Assembly: GCA_964439395.1 (NCBI GenBank)
Contig: CAYTNV010000002.1
Coordinates: 124,001-188,000, forward strand
Source of the DNA: JAUUSJ01 sp964439395
GTDB taxonomy: Bacteria > Bacillota > Clostridia > Lachnospirales > Lachnospiraceae
Direction: 5' to 3'
DNA: 64,000 bases
The notes under the pieces were generated by a model. It saw only the letters and a program-made list of their open reading frames with translations, did no database searches and was not told where the DNA came from. Of this stretch, positions 9,003-17,473 are shown in pieces. Every line of letters begins with the position of its first letter. Position 1 is the stretch's first letter. A program made the translations under genes and the position numbers.

Positions 9003-10283
9003 ATGGTAAAAGCAATTGTTGGAGCCAATTGGGGCGATGAGGGAAAAGGAAAGATAACAGATATGTTAGCAAAAGAATCGGATATTATTATTCGTTTCCA
9101 AGGCGGAGCAAATGCAGGACATACTATTGTAAATAATTACGGAAAGTTTGCATTACACACACTTCCTTCAGGAGTGTTTTATGATCACACAACAAGTATT
9201 ATTGGAAATGGTGTTGCCCTCAATATTCCAGTATTATTAAAGGAATTAAATGAGGTAGTAGCAAAGGGCGTACCTATGCCAAAGCTCTTAGTGTCTGATC
9301 GTGCGCAGATGGTAATGCCATATCATATTTTGTTTGACCAATATGAAGAGGAAAGATTAGGGGGAAAATCCTTTGGCTCTACAAAGTCAGGAATTGCACC
9401 TTTTTATTCTGACAAATATGCAAAAATTGGATTCCAGGTAAGTGAATTATATGATGAGGATTACTTAATGGAAAAAATTGAGCGTGTATGTGAGATGAAA
9501 AATGTATTATTAGAACATTTATATCATAAGCCACTCTTAGATCCAAAGGAGCTCTTTGAGACGATGTTAGAGTGGAGAGAGATGATTAATCCATATGTAT
9601 GCGATGTCTCTGCTTACTTAGACAAAGCATTAAAAGAAGGAAAAGAAGTTTTATTAGAGGGACAGTTGGGTTCACTAAAAGATCCAGATCACGGAATTTA
9701 TCCTATGGTAACTTCCTCCTCTACGTTGGCTGCCTACGGTGCAATCGGGGCTGGACTTCCTCCTTATGAGATTAAGAAAATCATTACAGTTGTAAAGGCA
9801 TATTCGAGTGCAGTTGGAGCTGGAGCTTTTGTGAGTGAGCTTTTTGGAGATGAGGCAGATGAACTTAGAAGACGAGGCGGAGACGGAGGAGAGTACGGTG
9901 CTACAACAGGAAGACCAAGACGTGTAGGTTGGTTTGACGTAGTTGCGAGCCGCTATGGATGTCGTGTTCAGGGAACAACGGATGTTGCTTTCACAGTTCT
10001 TGATGTACTTGGATACTTAGATGAGATTCCAGTATGTGTTGGGTATGAGATTGACGGTGAAGTGACAACTGATTTTCCAATTACAACAAAGCTTGAGAAG
10101 GCAAAACCAGTTTTGGAAGTATTGCCAGGATGGAAGCAAGATATTAGAGGAATTAAAAACTACGAAGATTTACCAGAAAATTGTAGAAAATACATTGAGT
10201 TTGTGGAGGAGAAGATTGGATATCGTATCACTCTTATCTCTAATGGTCCAGCGAGAGATGATATCATTTACAGAAATAAATAA
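9003..10283 (+). CDS. purA: adenylosuccinate synthetase
   Basis: Forms adenylosuccinate from IMP, aspartate and GTP, the first step towards AMP; PurB completes the pathway. The 426-residue protein starts MVKAIVGANWGDEGKGK, which carries the GTP-binding loop and catalytic Asp, followed by GANAGHT and the closing loop GATTGRPRRVGW. An AGGAGGA site precedes ATG 9003, so the longer frame beginning at 8952 is rejected. It is separated from the rest of the purine cluster by the HPr-like gene and has its own intergenic region with TATACT at about 8910. Confidence 0.96.
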   Translation: MVKAIVGANWGDEGKGKITDMLAKESDIIIRFQGGANAGHTIVNNYGKFALHTLPSGVFYDHTTSIIGNGVALNIPVLLKELNEVVAKGVPMPKLLVSDRAQMVMPYHILFDQYEEERLGGKSFGSTKSGIAPFYSDKYAKIGFQVSELYDEDYLMEKIERVCEMKNVLLEHLYHKPLLDPKELFETMLEWREMINPYVCDVSAYLDKALKEGKEVLLEGQLGSLKDPDHGIYPMVTSSSTLAAYGAIGAGLPPYEIKKIITVVKAYSSAVGAGAFVSELFGDEADELRRRGGDGGEYGATTGRPRRVGWFDVVASRYGCRVQGTTDVAFTVLDVLGYLDEIPVCVGYEIDGEVTTDFPITTKLEKAKPVLEVLPGWKQDIRGIKNYEDLPENCRKYIEFVEEKIGYRITLISNGPARDDIIYRNK

Positions 10284-10323
10284 CCTATTGGCTATTTAAG
10301 ATAGTTGTTTGTTAGAAGTAAAA

Positions 10324-10376
10324 AAGAGAATGTTGCAAAAATACGTAAGAGTTATTTTGTAATATTCTCTTTTTTT
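10324..10376 (+). terminator. intrinsic terminator after purA
   Basis: A 16-base stem (AGAGAATGTTGCAAAA against TTTTGTAATATTCTCT, two G-U pairs) is followed by a T7 run. Stem arms lie at about 10325-10340 and 10355-10370. Confidence 0.9.
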
Positions 10377-10473
10377 GTAAATATTGGATAAGTTATAATA
10401 AGTAGTCATAGAGTTTCATAATACGAATAGTATTTTGTAAGAAAAACATAATAAAAAGTTCATAGAAATGTCA

Positions 10474-10503
10474 TTGGATTTTTCTCATTAGATATGGTAT
10501 AAT
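10474..10503 (+). promoter_or_regulatory. sigma-A type promoter upstream of the 10592 gene
   Basis: TTGGAT at 10474-10479, an 18-base spacer, then TATAAT at 10498-10503. A TG one base before the -10 makes it an extended -10. Confidence 0.7.
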
Positions 10504-10591
10504 TTATACAAAGAGAAAGGATAAAAATGAAAAATTAGTGAAAATAGACAATAAATAACCAGCACAAGAGCAATGTCTAGGAGGGATGATT

Positions 10592-11239
10592 ATGAAATAT
10601 AAGGCATTTACTCAGGAGAAGATGGTTGTCACATTGAATGATTATATTAAGATGGTTGTTCAGTTTACAAAAAAAGGAAAAGGCAAAACAGAGAGTCGTG
10701 TGTTTCGAAAAAGATTTTTTGTGACCCAGAATTCTCAGATTGATACAAGAAATTTATATGATAGAAATTCAGATACGTATTCTATTTATTTAGATGAGAT
10801 AGGAACAGAGAAATTATTTGTAGAAAAGATTAGTAATCGAGAGGGCGTATATTATAAGATTAGGGAATCGATTACGAGAGAGCAGTATCAACAGATTTCA
10901 GAGGGACAGATAGAATGGATGAAGAAAAGCTCTGTAAAATTATTAAATGAATTATATTGGGAGCTTAAGATGAATCAATTAGAACTTAGTATGGTATATG
11001 AATTTACGAGAGAGATAGTAGAGCTTGGAAGCTCCCAAATTTTATTTGATAAGAATATTAGACATCTAGGACATGATTTATTAAAACAGGAGAGCGAAGA
11101 AGAATTGAGAAGATTCTCAGAAGAGAAACAATCCGATATTATTGTTACCTATCGAAAAAATGTTGGTATGCCACAATTTTTTAATGATATGATGGCAAGT
11201 ATGCAAGGACAGCCGCAGCCGATATTACAAATAGGATAA
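10592..11239 (+). CDS. uncharacterised 215-residue protein, possibly CYTH/VTC-like
   Basis: Not securely recognised. There is no signal peptide or membrane segment; it is charged and cytoplasmic. The stretch LFVEKISNREGVYYKIRES followed by an amphipathic helix (ITREQYQQI) resembles the strand-turn-strand plus KRR segment of CYTH/VTC triphosphate-tunnel proteins, and an Arg/Lys-rich strand (RVFRKRFF) lies earlier. The usual ExExK motif is not clear, so this is only a suggestion. The C-terminus ends in a Gln/Pro-rich tail (GQPQPILQ). I prefer ATG 10592 because the AGGAGGG site abuts the earlier ATG at 10586. It is a single gene between its own promoter and terminator. Confidence 0.6.
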   Translation: MKYKAFTQEKMVVTLNDYIKMVVQFTKKGKGKTESRVFRKRFFVTQNSQIDTRNLYDRNSDTYSIYLDEIGTEKLFVEKISNREGVYYKIRESITREQYQQISEGQIEWMKKSSVKLLNELYWELKMNQLELSMVYEFTREIVELGSSQILFDKNIRHLGHDLLKQESEEELRRFSEEKQSDIIVTYRKNVGMPQFFNDMMASMQGQPQPILQIG

Positions 11240-11250
11240 GATTTAGAATT

Positions 11251-11289
11251 CCTCTAAGATGGAGAAAATCCATCTTAGGGGATTTTTTT
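11251..11289 (+). terminator. intrinsic terminator
   Basis: A 13-base stem (CCTCTAAGATGGA/TCCATCTTAGGGG, one T-G pair, loop GAAAA) is followed by a T7 run. Confidence 0.93.
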
Positions 11290-11447
11290 GTAGATGATAT
11301 TTTAGTTCCATAAGATATAGATTTTTCAGGATCTTTAGAGTCCGTCTTTATAATTGTAAGATTTATAAAATAAAAGAGAGAAAAAGGGGAAATTTATTGA
11401 GAATTTTACATAAGTTTAACAAAAACATTACTTTCGCCTTAAAAACA

Positions 11448-11477
11448 TTGACAAATAAACAAGGTTTGCGATACAAT
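11448..11477 (+). promoter_or_regulatory. sigma-A promoter of the Na/Pi symporter leader
   Basis: A perfect TTGACA at 11448-11453, an 18-base spacer and TACAAT at 11472-11477. It lies about 230 bases upstream of the coding start, leaving a long untranslated leader. Confidence 0.75.
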
Positions 11478-11484
11478 AACAAAG

Positions 11485-11681
11485 GAATAGGGGACAAATT
11501 GCTGAAAAATGACGAACCAACTTAGGAAATTTACAATTTTTAGCACAGGCTGTTTGCATGTGCTATTTTCATGTACTAAATTTGGAAGACTTAGGGAGGA
11601 TTCTTTCAAGATTTGGGCAACTTTCATACTGTATAGCGATACATATTTAGAAAAATTTTGACTATGCTATACTAGTTTTTT
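11485..11681 (+). ncRNA. structured leader RNA of unknown class with terminator, upstream of the Na/Pi symporter
   Basis: The leader folds in nested helices. AAATTGC at 11496-11502 pairs with GCAACTTT at 11617-11624 (one bulge). AAATTTA at 11527-11533 pairs with TAAATTT at 11577-11583. AGCACA at 11542-11547 pairs with TGTGCT at 11559-11564. A final hairpin (ACTGTATAGC at 11628-11637 with GCTATAC-T-AGT at 11666-11676) runs into T6 at 11676-11681, just before the ribosome site GGAGGA at 11691. This is the layout of a transcription-attenuating riboswitch. A TGcTATACT extended -10 overlaps the 3' arm, so a second promoter is an alternative reading. I cannot match it to a known class. Confidence 0.5.
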
Positions 11682-11704
11682 GGGGAAATCGGAGGAATTT
11701 GCAA

Positions 11705-13354
11705 ATGACAATAGTTGAAACATTTAGCCTTTTAGGAGGAGTCGGATTATTCTTATTCGGAATGACTATGATGTCCTCAGGTTTAAAAGGCGCCTGCGGT
11801 GATAATTTGCAGGGGATTTTGGAGAGAGCAACAAAGAATAAGCTCTTAGCTGTCGGGGTTGGTATCCTTATTACGATGCTGATTCAAAGCTCATCGGCAA
11901 CCGATGTTATGGTCATTGGATTCGTAAACTCAGGTCTTATGACATTATATCAGGCAATTGGTGTTATTATGGGTGCCAATATTGGTACGACGATTACAGC
12001 TCAGATGACAGCATTTAATTTATCGACTTACACACCGTTTATCCTTTTTATTGGAGCTATGTTATATCTATTTGTAAAAAAGGAGATATTAAAATACATA
12101 GGGTCCGTTCTTATGGGATTTGGTATGTTATTCCAAGGAATCGGAATGATGAAAACTGCCATTGCGCCGTTGGCTCAGTCGCAAGCTTTCATAAGTTTCC
12201 TCTCTGCGTTATCAAATCCATTGATAACCGTATTATTTGGCGTTGCATTTACAGCGCTATTACAAAGTTCGTCCTCAGCAACTGTTATTTTCCAGGCATT
12301 TGCCGTGCAAGGAATTATTGATTATAAGATTTGTGTTTATTTAGTTATTGGAGCCGCCATAGGATCTGTAACGCCAAACCTTTTAGCATCCCTTACAACC
12401 AACCGTAATGGAAAAAGATCTGCTATTTTGAATTTATTGTTTAATTTATTTAGAGCAATTATTCTTTTAACTCTGATTACAATATTCCCAGCTATTCTTG
12501 AGGTAATTCAACGCTTATCTCCAGGTGATGTGGGACGTCAGATAGCGAATACGCATACTATTTTTGCTATTTTTGCAGTAATTGTGATGCTTCCTTTCTC
12601 AGATTGGATTGTACGTCTTTCTATGAAGATTTTACCGGAACTGCCAGAGGAAAAGAGAAAAGAAGAAGAACGCCAGTTATTGTATATGGTTAATACAACC
12701 AATATTCCTACTGCGCTTGCAGTTACTCAGGCAAAACAAGAGATTGGTCGTATGGCTTCCCTTGCATATGATAACTTAGAAACTGCATTGCAAAGTTTTT
12801 TTGAGCAAGATGCACAGAAGGCAGATTTAGTAGTAGAGCGAGAGCAGACAGTAAACTACTTGAATAATGCGATTATTGATAAGTTAGTTGAGTTAAATAC
12901 AATGATGATGTCTCAAAAGGATATGAATAAGATTTATCATTTGATTTTAACGGTAACAGACTTAGAGCGTATTTCTGATCATGCAGAAAATATTATTGAG
13001 TATGCCAAAGATTTACAGGATGGAAAAGTAGAGCTATCGAAAGAGGCACAAAAAGACTTAAAGATTATGGGAGAGCAATGTTTGAAATCAGTAGAGGAGT
13101 CTATTGGTATTTTTGTGACAGAAGAGTTTGAGCGTTTATCAGAAGCGCAGAGATTAGAAGAAATTGTAGACGATACAGAGGAGAGCGTGATAAATGCACA
13201 TATTCAGCGAGTTATGGATGGTGTATGTAGTCCACAGGCAGATGTTATCTTTAAAGATATGACATCTGACTTAGAGCGGTGTTCTGACCATGCAATTAAT
13301 ATTGCTTTTTCTCTGACAGAATTAAATGAAGCAGATGTAGAAATTACAAAATAA
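11705..13354 (+). CDS. Na/Pi cotransporter family protein with C-terminal PhoU-like domain
   Basis: A sodium-dependent phosphate symporter (NptA/SLC34-like) in the cytoplasmic membrane. The first 310 residues are hydrophobic with two inverted repeats, each carrying the family's QSSS motif (IQSSSATDVM and LLQSSSSATVIF). From about residue 340 to the end, two three-helix PhoU-like repeats (LERISDHAENI and LERCSDHAINIA) form the cytoplasmic domain. I chose ATG 11705, eight bases after GGAGGA, over TTG 11699. The 549-residue length is normal. It stands alone behind a long leader RNA, suggesting its expression is switched, perhaps by phosphate or ion status (inference). Confidence 0.9.
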   Translation: MTIVETFSLLGGVGLFLFGMTMMSSGLKGACGDNLQGILERATKNKLLAVGVGILITMLIQSSSATDVMVIGFVNSGLMTLYQAIGVIMGANIGTTITAQMTAFNLSTYTPFILFIGAMLYLFVKKEILKYIGSVLMGFGMLFQGIGMMKTAIAPLAQSQAFISFLSALSNPLITVLFGVAFTALLQSSSSATVIFQAFAVQGIIDYKICVYLVIGAAIGSVTPNLLASLTTNRNGKRSAILNLLFNLFRAIILLTLITIFPAILEVIQRLSPGDVGRQIANTHTIFAIFAVIVMLPFSDWIVRLSMKILPELPEEKRKEEERQLLYMVNTTNIPTALAVTQAKQEIGRMASLAYDNLETALQSFFEQDAQKADLVVEREQTVNYLNNAIIDKLVELNTMMMSQKDMNKIYHLILTVTDLERISDHAENIIEYAKDLQDGKVELSKEAQKDLKIMGEQCLKSVEESIGIFVTEEFERLSEAQRLEEIVDDTEESVINAHIQRVMDGVCSPQADVIFKDMTSDLERCSDHAINIAFSLTELNEADVEITK

Positions 13355-13366
13355 TAAGTAAGAAAG

Positions 13367-13400
13367 AGGCATTGGAAATAAGTTTATTCCGATGCCTTTT
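13367..13400 (+). terminator. stem-loop after the Na/Pi symporter
   Basis: AGGCATTGGAAATA at 13367-13380 pairs imperfectly with TATTCCGATGCCT at 13385-13397, followed by only four T. A probable terminator. The rest of the 326-base gap to spoVAA contains a sporulation-type promoter candidate and otherwise nothing I recognise. Confidence 0.7.
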
Positions 13401-13539
13401 ATGATTTTTGTATAGATAGTATTTTATAGAAGGTGAGGCTATTATAAAATAAAAATTGTCAACAAGATATTTTGCAAAATATTTTAGTAATACGAATATC
13501 TTATTTTAGAAGTTCATTTTGCGGTGACCTTAACTTTTT

Positions 13540-13568
13540 GTATATTTTTAGAGAGAAAGAAAATACTA
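13540..13568 (+). promoter_or_regulatory. possible sigma-G promoter of spoVAA-AB
   Basis: GTATA at 13540-13544, a 17-base spacer, then AATACTA at 13562-13568. Compared with the known forespore pattern GNATR-N17/18-CATNHTA, only the first -10 base differs. It lies 110 bases upstream of spoVAA. Confidence 0.4.
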
Positions 13569-13680
13569 ACAAAGCAAAATAATTTCCCAAAGCAGTAAGA
13601 GGAGATAGCTATAAAGCATTATATGATAAGAAAAGCTTTGAGGGAGAAAAATATAAGGCTGATAGAAATGAGGAGATTTT

Positions 13681-14313
13681 ATGTCCAATATAGTTGTGTA
13701 TTTAAAGGGAGAGCAAAGTGTAGCAGTTAGAGACGAGAAAGTAAAATTAAAAGATATTGCAACAATTTATTGTAGAGATCCTGAGATAAAGCATAATTTA
13801 GAAAAATTAGAGATTATGCAGTTTCCAAAAAAACAGGATAATAAGCAAGTTATATCTGTACTGAGTCTGATTGAGATGATGAAAAAAGAGTATAGAGAGA
13901 TTGAAATACAAAATATAGGAGAGACGGATATTATTGTTTTTTATCACTGTCCAAAGACACAAAAGAAATATTGGCAATATGCAAAGATTATAGGTGTCTG
14001 TATCATTGTATTTTTTGGAGCGGCGATTACGATTATGGCTTATAATAATGATGTGGATCTTGAAAAACTTTTTTCTAATATTTATCTTCTTTTTACGGGA
14101 GTACAAACAGATAATCCGACAGTGATTCATCTTTTTTATTCACTCGGCTTAACTGTGGGAGTTCTTCTATTTTTTAATCATATTATGAAAAAGAGACTTA
14201 CAGATGATCCGACTCCTTTTGAAGTACAGATGAGACTTTATGAAAGAGATGTCAATGATACTTTTATTATTAGTTCAGGAAGAAAGGAGGAGGAAAAGGA
14301 TGTGGATGAGTAA
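13681..14313 (+). CDS. spoVAA: stage V sporulation protein AA
   Basis: A component of the forespore inner-membrane SpoVA channel that moves dipicolinic acid. The 210-residue protein has a soluble N-terminal domain (about 1-95, beginning NIVVYLKGEQSVAV), then transmembrane helices at about 101-120 and 150-168, matching SpoVAA architecture. The start is ATG 13681, preceded by GAGGAGA. It overlaps spoVAB by 14 bases. In Bacillus spoVAA-AF is one operon; here spoVAC-AD-AE lie 2.7 kb away beyond aspS. Confidence 0.85.
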   Translation: MSNIVVYLKGEQSVAVRDEKVKLKDIATIYCRDPEIKHNLEKLEIMQFPKKQDNKQVISVLSLIEMMKKEYREIEIQNIGETDIIVFYHCPKTQKKYWQYAKIIGVCIIVFFGAAITIMAYNNDVDLEKLFSNIYLLFTGVQTDNPTVIHLFYSLGLTVGVLLFFNHIMKKRLTDDPTPFEVQMRLYERDVNDTFIISSGRKEEEKDVDE

Positions 14314-14719
14314 TATTTTCTTGTCTATTATCGCATTTTGTGCAGGATGTTTGGTGGCAGGAAGCTTCTTAGCCTTCATAAGTTTGATTGGAGTTGTACC
14401 AAGATTAGCTGCGGTTACAAAGACTATGAAATATGTTGTTTTATATGAGGACTGTTTTATTTGGGGAGCAATCCTTGGAAATCTTATTTTTTTATATCAT
14501 ATCTCTCTTCCAGTGGGAAGAATTGGAGGTGCAATATATGGCTTGTTTGGAGGCATTTTTATTGGATGTTTAGTGGCTGCACTTTCTGAGACAGTAACTA
14601 CTGTCCCTATTTTGTCGAGAAGAATTAAGATGAGAAAAGGAATGCCATATATTGTGTATAGTCTTGCACTTGGTAAGGGAATTGGAAGTTTTATCCAATT
14701 TTTTCTTATGTCAAAATAG
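14300..14719 (+). CDS. spoVAB: stage V sporulation protein AB
   Basis: A small integral-membrane partner of SpoVAA. The 139 residues form about four hydrophobic helices with the family's conserved stretch GVVPRLAAVTKTMKYV and GGIFIGCLVAALSET. The start is ATG 14300, behind GGAGGAGG at 14286-14293. The longer frame from 14240 would sit inside spoVAA and is rejected. It is translationally coupled to spoVAA by overlap. No terminator is obvious before the aspS leader. Confidence 0.85.
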   Translation: MWMSNIFLSIIAFCAGCLVAGSFLAFISLIGVVPRLAAVTKTMKYVVLYEDCFIWGAILGNLIFLYHISLPVGRIGGAIYGLFGGIFIGCLVAALSETVTTVPILSRRIKMRKGMPYIVYSLALGKGIGSFIQFFLMSK

Positions 14720-14782
14720 AGGTTTATAAAATTTTGTGCAGGATTAAAAAATAAAAGTTTCATTTTAATAGACCAAATTCTA

Positions 14783-14812
14783 TTGACAAGGTCTTATAAT
14801 TTACGGTATGAT
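14783..14812 (+). promoter_or_regulatory. promoter of the aspS T-box leader
   Basis: A perfect TTGACA at 14783-14788, an 18-base spacer, and TATGAT at 14807-14812. Confidence 0.8.
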
Positions 14813-14821
14813 ATGTGGCAA

Positions 14822-15068
14822 ATAGCGATGACGAAGAGAAGTAGCATAACTTATCACTCACAGTGAGCGGGAGATAGTGCAAACCCCGCAGAATGAATTT
14901 ATGTGAATAACACTTTACCAGCTGCAAACTGAAAAACGTACTCATATTAGTTTATTGTTTAGTAGGGGCGCCGTAAGCCATACGTTAGTTGGCAAGGTTT
15001 TTCAACCAGCGAGTGACTGTATAGCAGTAATTCAGGTGGTACCGCGGACAGTTTGTTCGTCCTGAAAA
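14822..15068 (+). promoter_or_regulatory. T-box leader of aspS, apparent Asn (AAC) specifier
   Basis: The T-box core AGGTGGTACCGCGG lies at 15034-15047. Stem I begins near 14828. Its S-turn strands are AGTA (5') and GAA at 14905-14907 (3'), flush with helix GCATAA/TTATGT. The next base, then AAC at 14909-14911 followed by A, sits where the cysS T-box in this same window shows TGC. The specifier therefore reads Asn, not Asp; no GAC is found on that strand. Unlike the other two T-boxes here, no T-run follows the 3' helix (TTCAGG/CCTGAA around 15031-15066), so control may not be by ordinary termination. Confidence 0.85.
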
Positions 15069-15096
15069 AACACAAGCAAAAAAGGAGAAACTTATT

Positions 15097-16845
15097 ATGA
15101 AAACAGCAAATGTATACCGTAACAGATTATTAAATGAAATTAGTGAACAAGATATTGGAAGTACATTAAAGGTTGCTGGTTGGGTAGAAAATATTCGTGA
15201 CCACGGCGGTGTATCCTTTATCGATTTGAGAGATATGTATGGTGTATTACAGGTCGTTATGCGTAATACAGATTTGTTAGATGGTATTTCAAAAGAAGAC
15301 TGTGTTTCGATTGAAGGTATCATGGAAAAGCGTGACGAGGAAACTTATAATCCAAAGATTCCAACGGGAACGATTGAGTTAGAGGCACAGTCCGTAGATA
15401 TTTTAGGTAAAGTAAGAAAACAGCTTCCATTTGAGATTATGACATCGAAGGAAGTGAGAGAGGATGTCAGACTTAAATATCGTTACTTAGATTTGCGTAA
15501 TAAAAAAGTAAAAGACAATATGATTTTTCGCTCTCAGGTTATTAGTTATCTCAGACAGAAGATGACGGAGATAGGATTTTTAGAAGTACAGACACCAATT
15601 CTTTGTGCGTCATCTCCAGAAGGAGCAAGAGATTATATCGTTCCTTCCCGCAAATTTAAAGGAAAATTTTATGCACTTCCTCAGGCACCACAGCAGTATA
15701 AACAGCTTCTTATGGTATCTGGAATTGACAAATATTTTCAGATAGCTCCATGTTTCCGAGATGAGGATGCACGTGCAGACCGTTCTCCAGGAGAGTTCTA
15801 TCAATTAGACTTTGAGATGAGCTTTGCCACACAGGAAGATGTATTTAGAGTGGGAGAGGAAGTTTTAACAGCTGCTTTTGAGAAGTTTGCACCTAAGGGA
15901 AGCAAGGTGACGGCTGCTCCTTATCCAGTTATTAGCTATAAACAGGCAATGCTAGAGTTTGGTACAGATAAGCCAGATCTTAGAAACCCTCTTCGTATTG
16001 TTGATGTGACAGAGTTTTTTCAAAGATGCACATTTGAGCCATTTCATAAAAAGACGGTTCGTGCAATTAATGTGCATCAGCAGATGTCTAAGAATTTCCA
16101 TAAAAAATTAGAAGAATTCGCGAAATCTATTGGCATGGGTGGACTTGGATATCTCCAGATTCAAGATGATATGTCTTATAAAGGACCGATTGATAAATTT
16201 ATTCCAGAGGAAATAAAATCTGAGCTTGCAGAGCTTACTAATTTACAGCCAGGAGATACTTTATTCTTTATTTCGGATAGGGAAAAGAGAGCTTCTTTGT
16301 TTGCTGGTCAACTTCGCACAGAAATTGCAGCTCGACTTGATTTATTAGAAAAAGACGCTTACCGTTTCTGTTTTATCAATGATTTTCCGATGTATGAATA
16401 TGACGAAAAGGAAAGAGAAATTGTTTTTACTCATAATCCGTTTTCCATGCCTCAAGGTGGACTAGAGGCGTTGAATACAAAAAATCCAGAAGAGATTTTA
16501 GCGTATCAGTATGATATTGTATGTAACGGTGTGGAGTTATCTTCTGGCGCAGTTCGCAACCATGATTTAGATATTATGGTGAAGGCATTTGAGATTGCTG
16601 GATATACAGAAGAAGATTTACAGAAAAAATTTGGAGCGTTATATAATGCCTTTCAGTTTGGTGCACCGCCACATGCGGGTATGGCGCCAGGAATAGACCG
16701 TATGATTATGTTACTTCGCAATGAAGACAATATTCGAGAGATTATTCCATTTCCTATGAACGGAAATGCGCAAGACTTAATGTGTGGCGCTCCTAGCGAA
16801 GTGACAGAGCTTCAGCTTCGCGAGACTCATATTAAAATTCGATAA
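15097..16845 (+). CDS. aspS: aspartate--tRNA ligase
   Basis: A class II aminoacyl-tRNA synthetase of the bacterial type (582 residues, with the GAD insertion). The N-terminal OB-fold binds the anticodon (VAGWVENIRDHGGVSFIDLRD). Motif 2 is CFRDEDARADRSPGEF and motif 3 is GMAPGIDRMIMLL. The ribosome site AAGGAGAAA precedes ATG 15097. It is preceded by a T-box leader whose specifier appears to be Asn. That would make sense if this enzyme is non-discriminating and also charges tRNA-Asn for amidation by GatCAB, but that partner is not in the window. It separates spoVAB from spoVAC. Confidence 0.96.
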   Translation: MKTANVYRNRLLNEISEQDIGSTLKVAGWVENIRDHGGVSFIDLRDMYGVLQVVMRNTDLLDGISKEDCVSIEGIMEKRDEETYNPKIPTGTIELEAQSVDILGKVRKQLPFEIMTSKEVREDVRLKYRYLDLRNKKVKDNMIFRSQVISYLRQKMTEIGFLEVQTPILCASSPEGARDYIVPSRKFKGKFYALPQAPQQYKQLLMVSGIDKYFQIAPCFRDEDARADRSPGEFYQLDFEMSFATQEDVFRVGEEVLTAAFEKFAPKGSKVTAAPYPVISYKQAMLEFGTDKPDLRNPLRIVDVTEFFQRCTFEPFHKKTVRAINVHQQMSKNFHKKLEEFAKSIGMGGLGYLQIQDDMSYKGPIDKFIPEEIKSELAELTNLQPGDTLFFISDREKRASLFAGQLRTEIAARLDLLEKDAYRFCFINDFPMYEYDEKEREIVFTHNPFSMPQGGLEALNTKNPEEILAYQYDIVCNGVELSSGAVRNHDLDIMVKAFEIAGYTEEDLQKKFGALYNAFQFGAPPHAGMAPGIDRMIMLLRNEDNIREIIPFPMNGNAQDLMCGAPSEVTELQLRETHIKIR

Positions 16846-16850
16846 GTTTA

Positions 16851-16884
16851 ATACCCTGACAATAGATTGTCGGGGTATTTTTTT
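16851..16884 (+). terminator. intrinsic terminator of aspS
   Basis: A 13-base stem (ATACCCTGACAAT/ATTGTCGGGGTAT, one T-G pair, two-base loop) leads directly into T7. Confidence 0.95.
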
Positions 16885-17011
16885 CCCTTTTTTGCTTATA
16901 CTATCCAAAGGAAGAGTTTCTTCCAAAGGTAATAAGTGATAAAAGGAAATGATTGCGAAACAGAATTTTCCTTTTATGCTAATAAGCGAAAAATAAAAAG
17001 GAGTGAAACTT

Positions 17012-17473
17012 ATGAAAAAAGAACCATCTAAAGAAGCATACAACGAGTATGTAGAAGAAGTGACCCCGAAAGCGAATTGTTTTTTGAATTCTCTAAAAGC
17101 TTTTTTAGTCGGAGGAATCATTTGTACAATAGGTGAAACTATAAAACAATTTAGCATGTCGCGTTTTGGCATGACAGAAGAAAATGCAGCAGCAGTTGTA
17201 ACAATTATATTAGTATTAAGTAGTATATTGTTAACAGGATGGAATATATACGGAAGTATCGTAAATTTTGGAGGAGCGGGAGGTCTTGTTCCAATTACAG
17301 GATTTGCAAATTCTGTATGTTCCCCAGCAATTGAGTATCAAAAAGAAGGACAAGTTTTTGGAATAGGAGTAAAAATATTTACCATTGCGGGACCAGTTAT
17401 TTTATACGGTATTTTTTCTTCTTTTATTTTAGGAATTATTTATTATATTTTGTTGAGAATGGGGGTAATATAG
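17012..17473 (+). CDS. spoVAC: stage V sporulation protein AC
   Basis: The mechanosensitive-channel-like membrane subunit of the dipicolinate channel. The 153 residues have a short polar N-terminus (YNEYVEEVTPKANC) and about four hydrophobic helices, with the conserved GAGGLVPITGFANSV loop of SpoVAC/SpoVAE. ATG 17012 is eight bases after AAAGGAG; the GTG at 17003 lies inside that site and is rejected. spoVAD begins at the base after its stop codon. Confidence 0.93.
   Translation: MKKEPSKEAYNEYVEEVTPKANCFLNSLKAFLVGGIICTIGETIKQFSMSRFGMTEENAAAVVTIILVLSSILLTGWNIYGSIVNFGGAGGLVPITGFANSVCSPAIEYQKEGQVFGIGVKIFTIAGPVILYGIFSSFILGIIYYILLRMGVI

Noticed and set aside
11485..11640. c-di-AMP (ydaO) riboswitch before the Na/Pi symporter
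   Set aside because: Only scattered short matches; the conserved 3' core (CCGACAGCTAAC-like) is absent, so I leave the class open.
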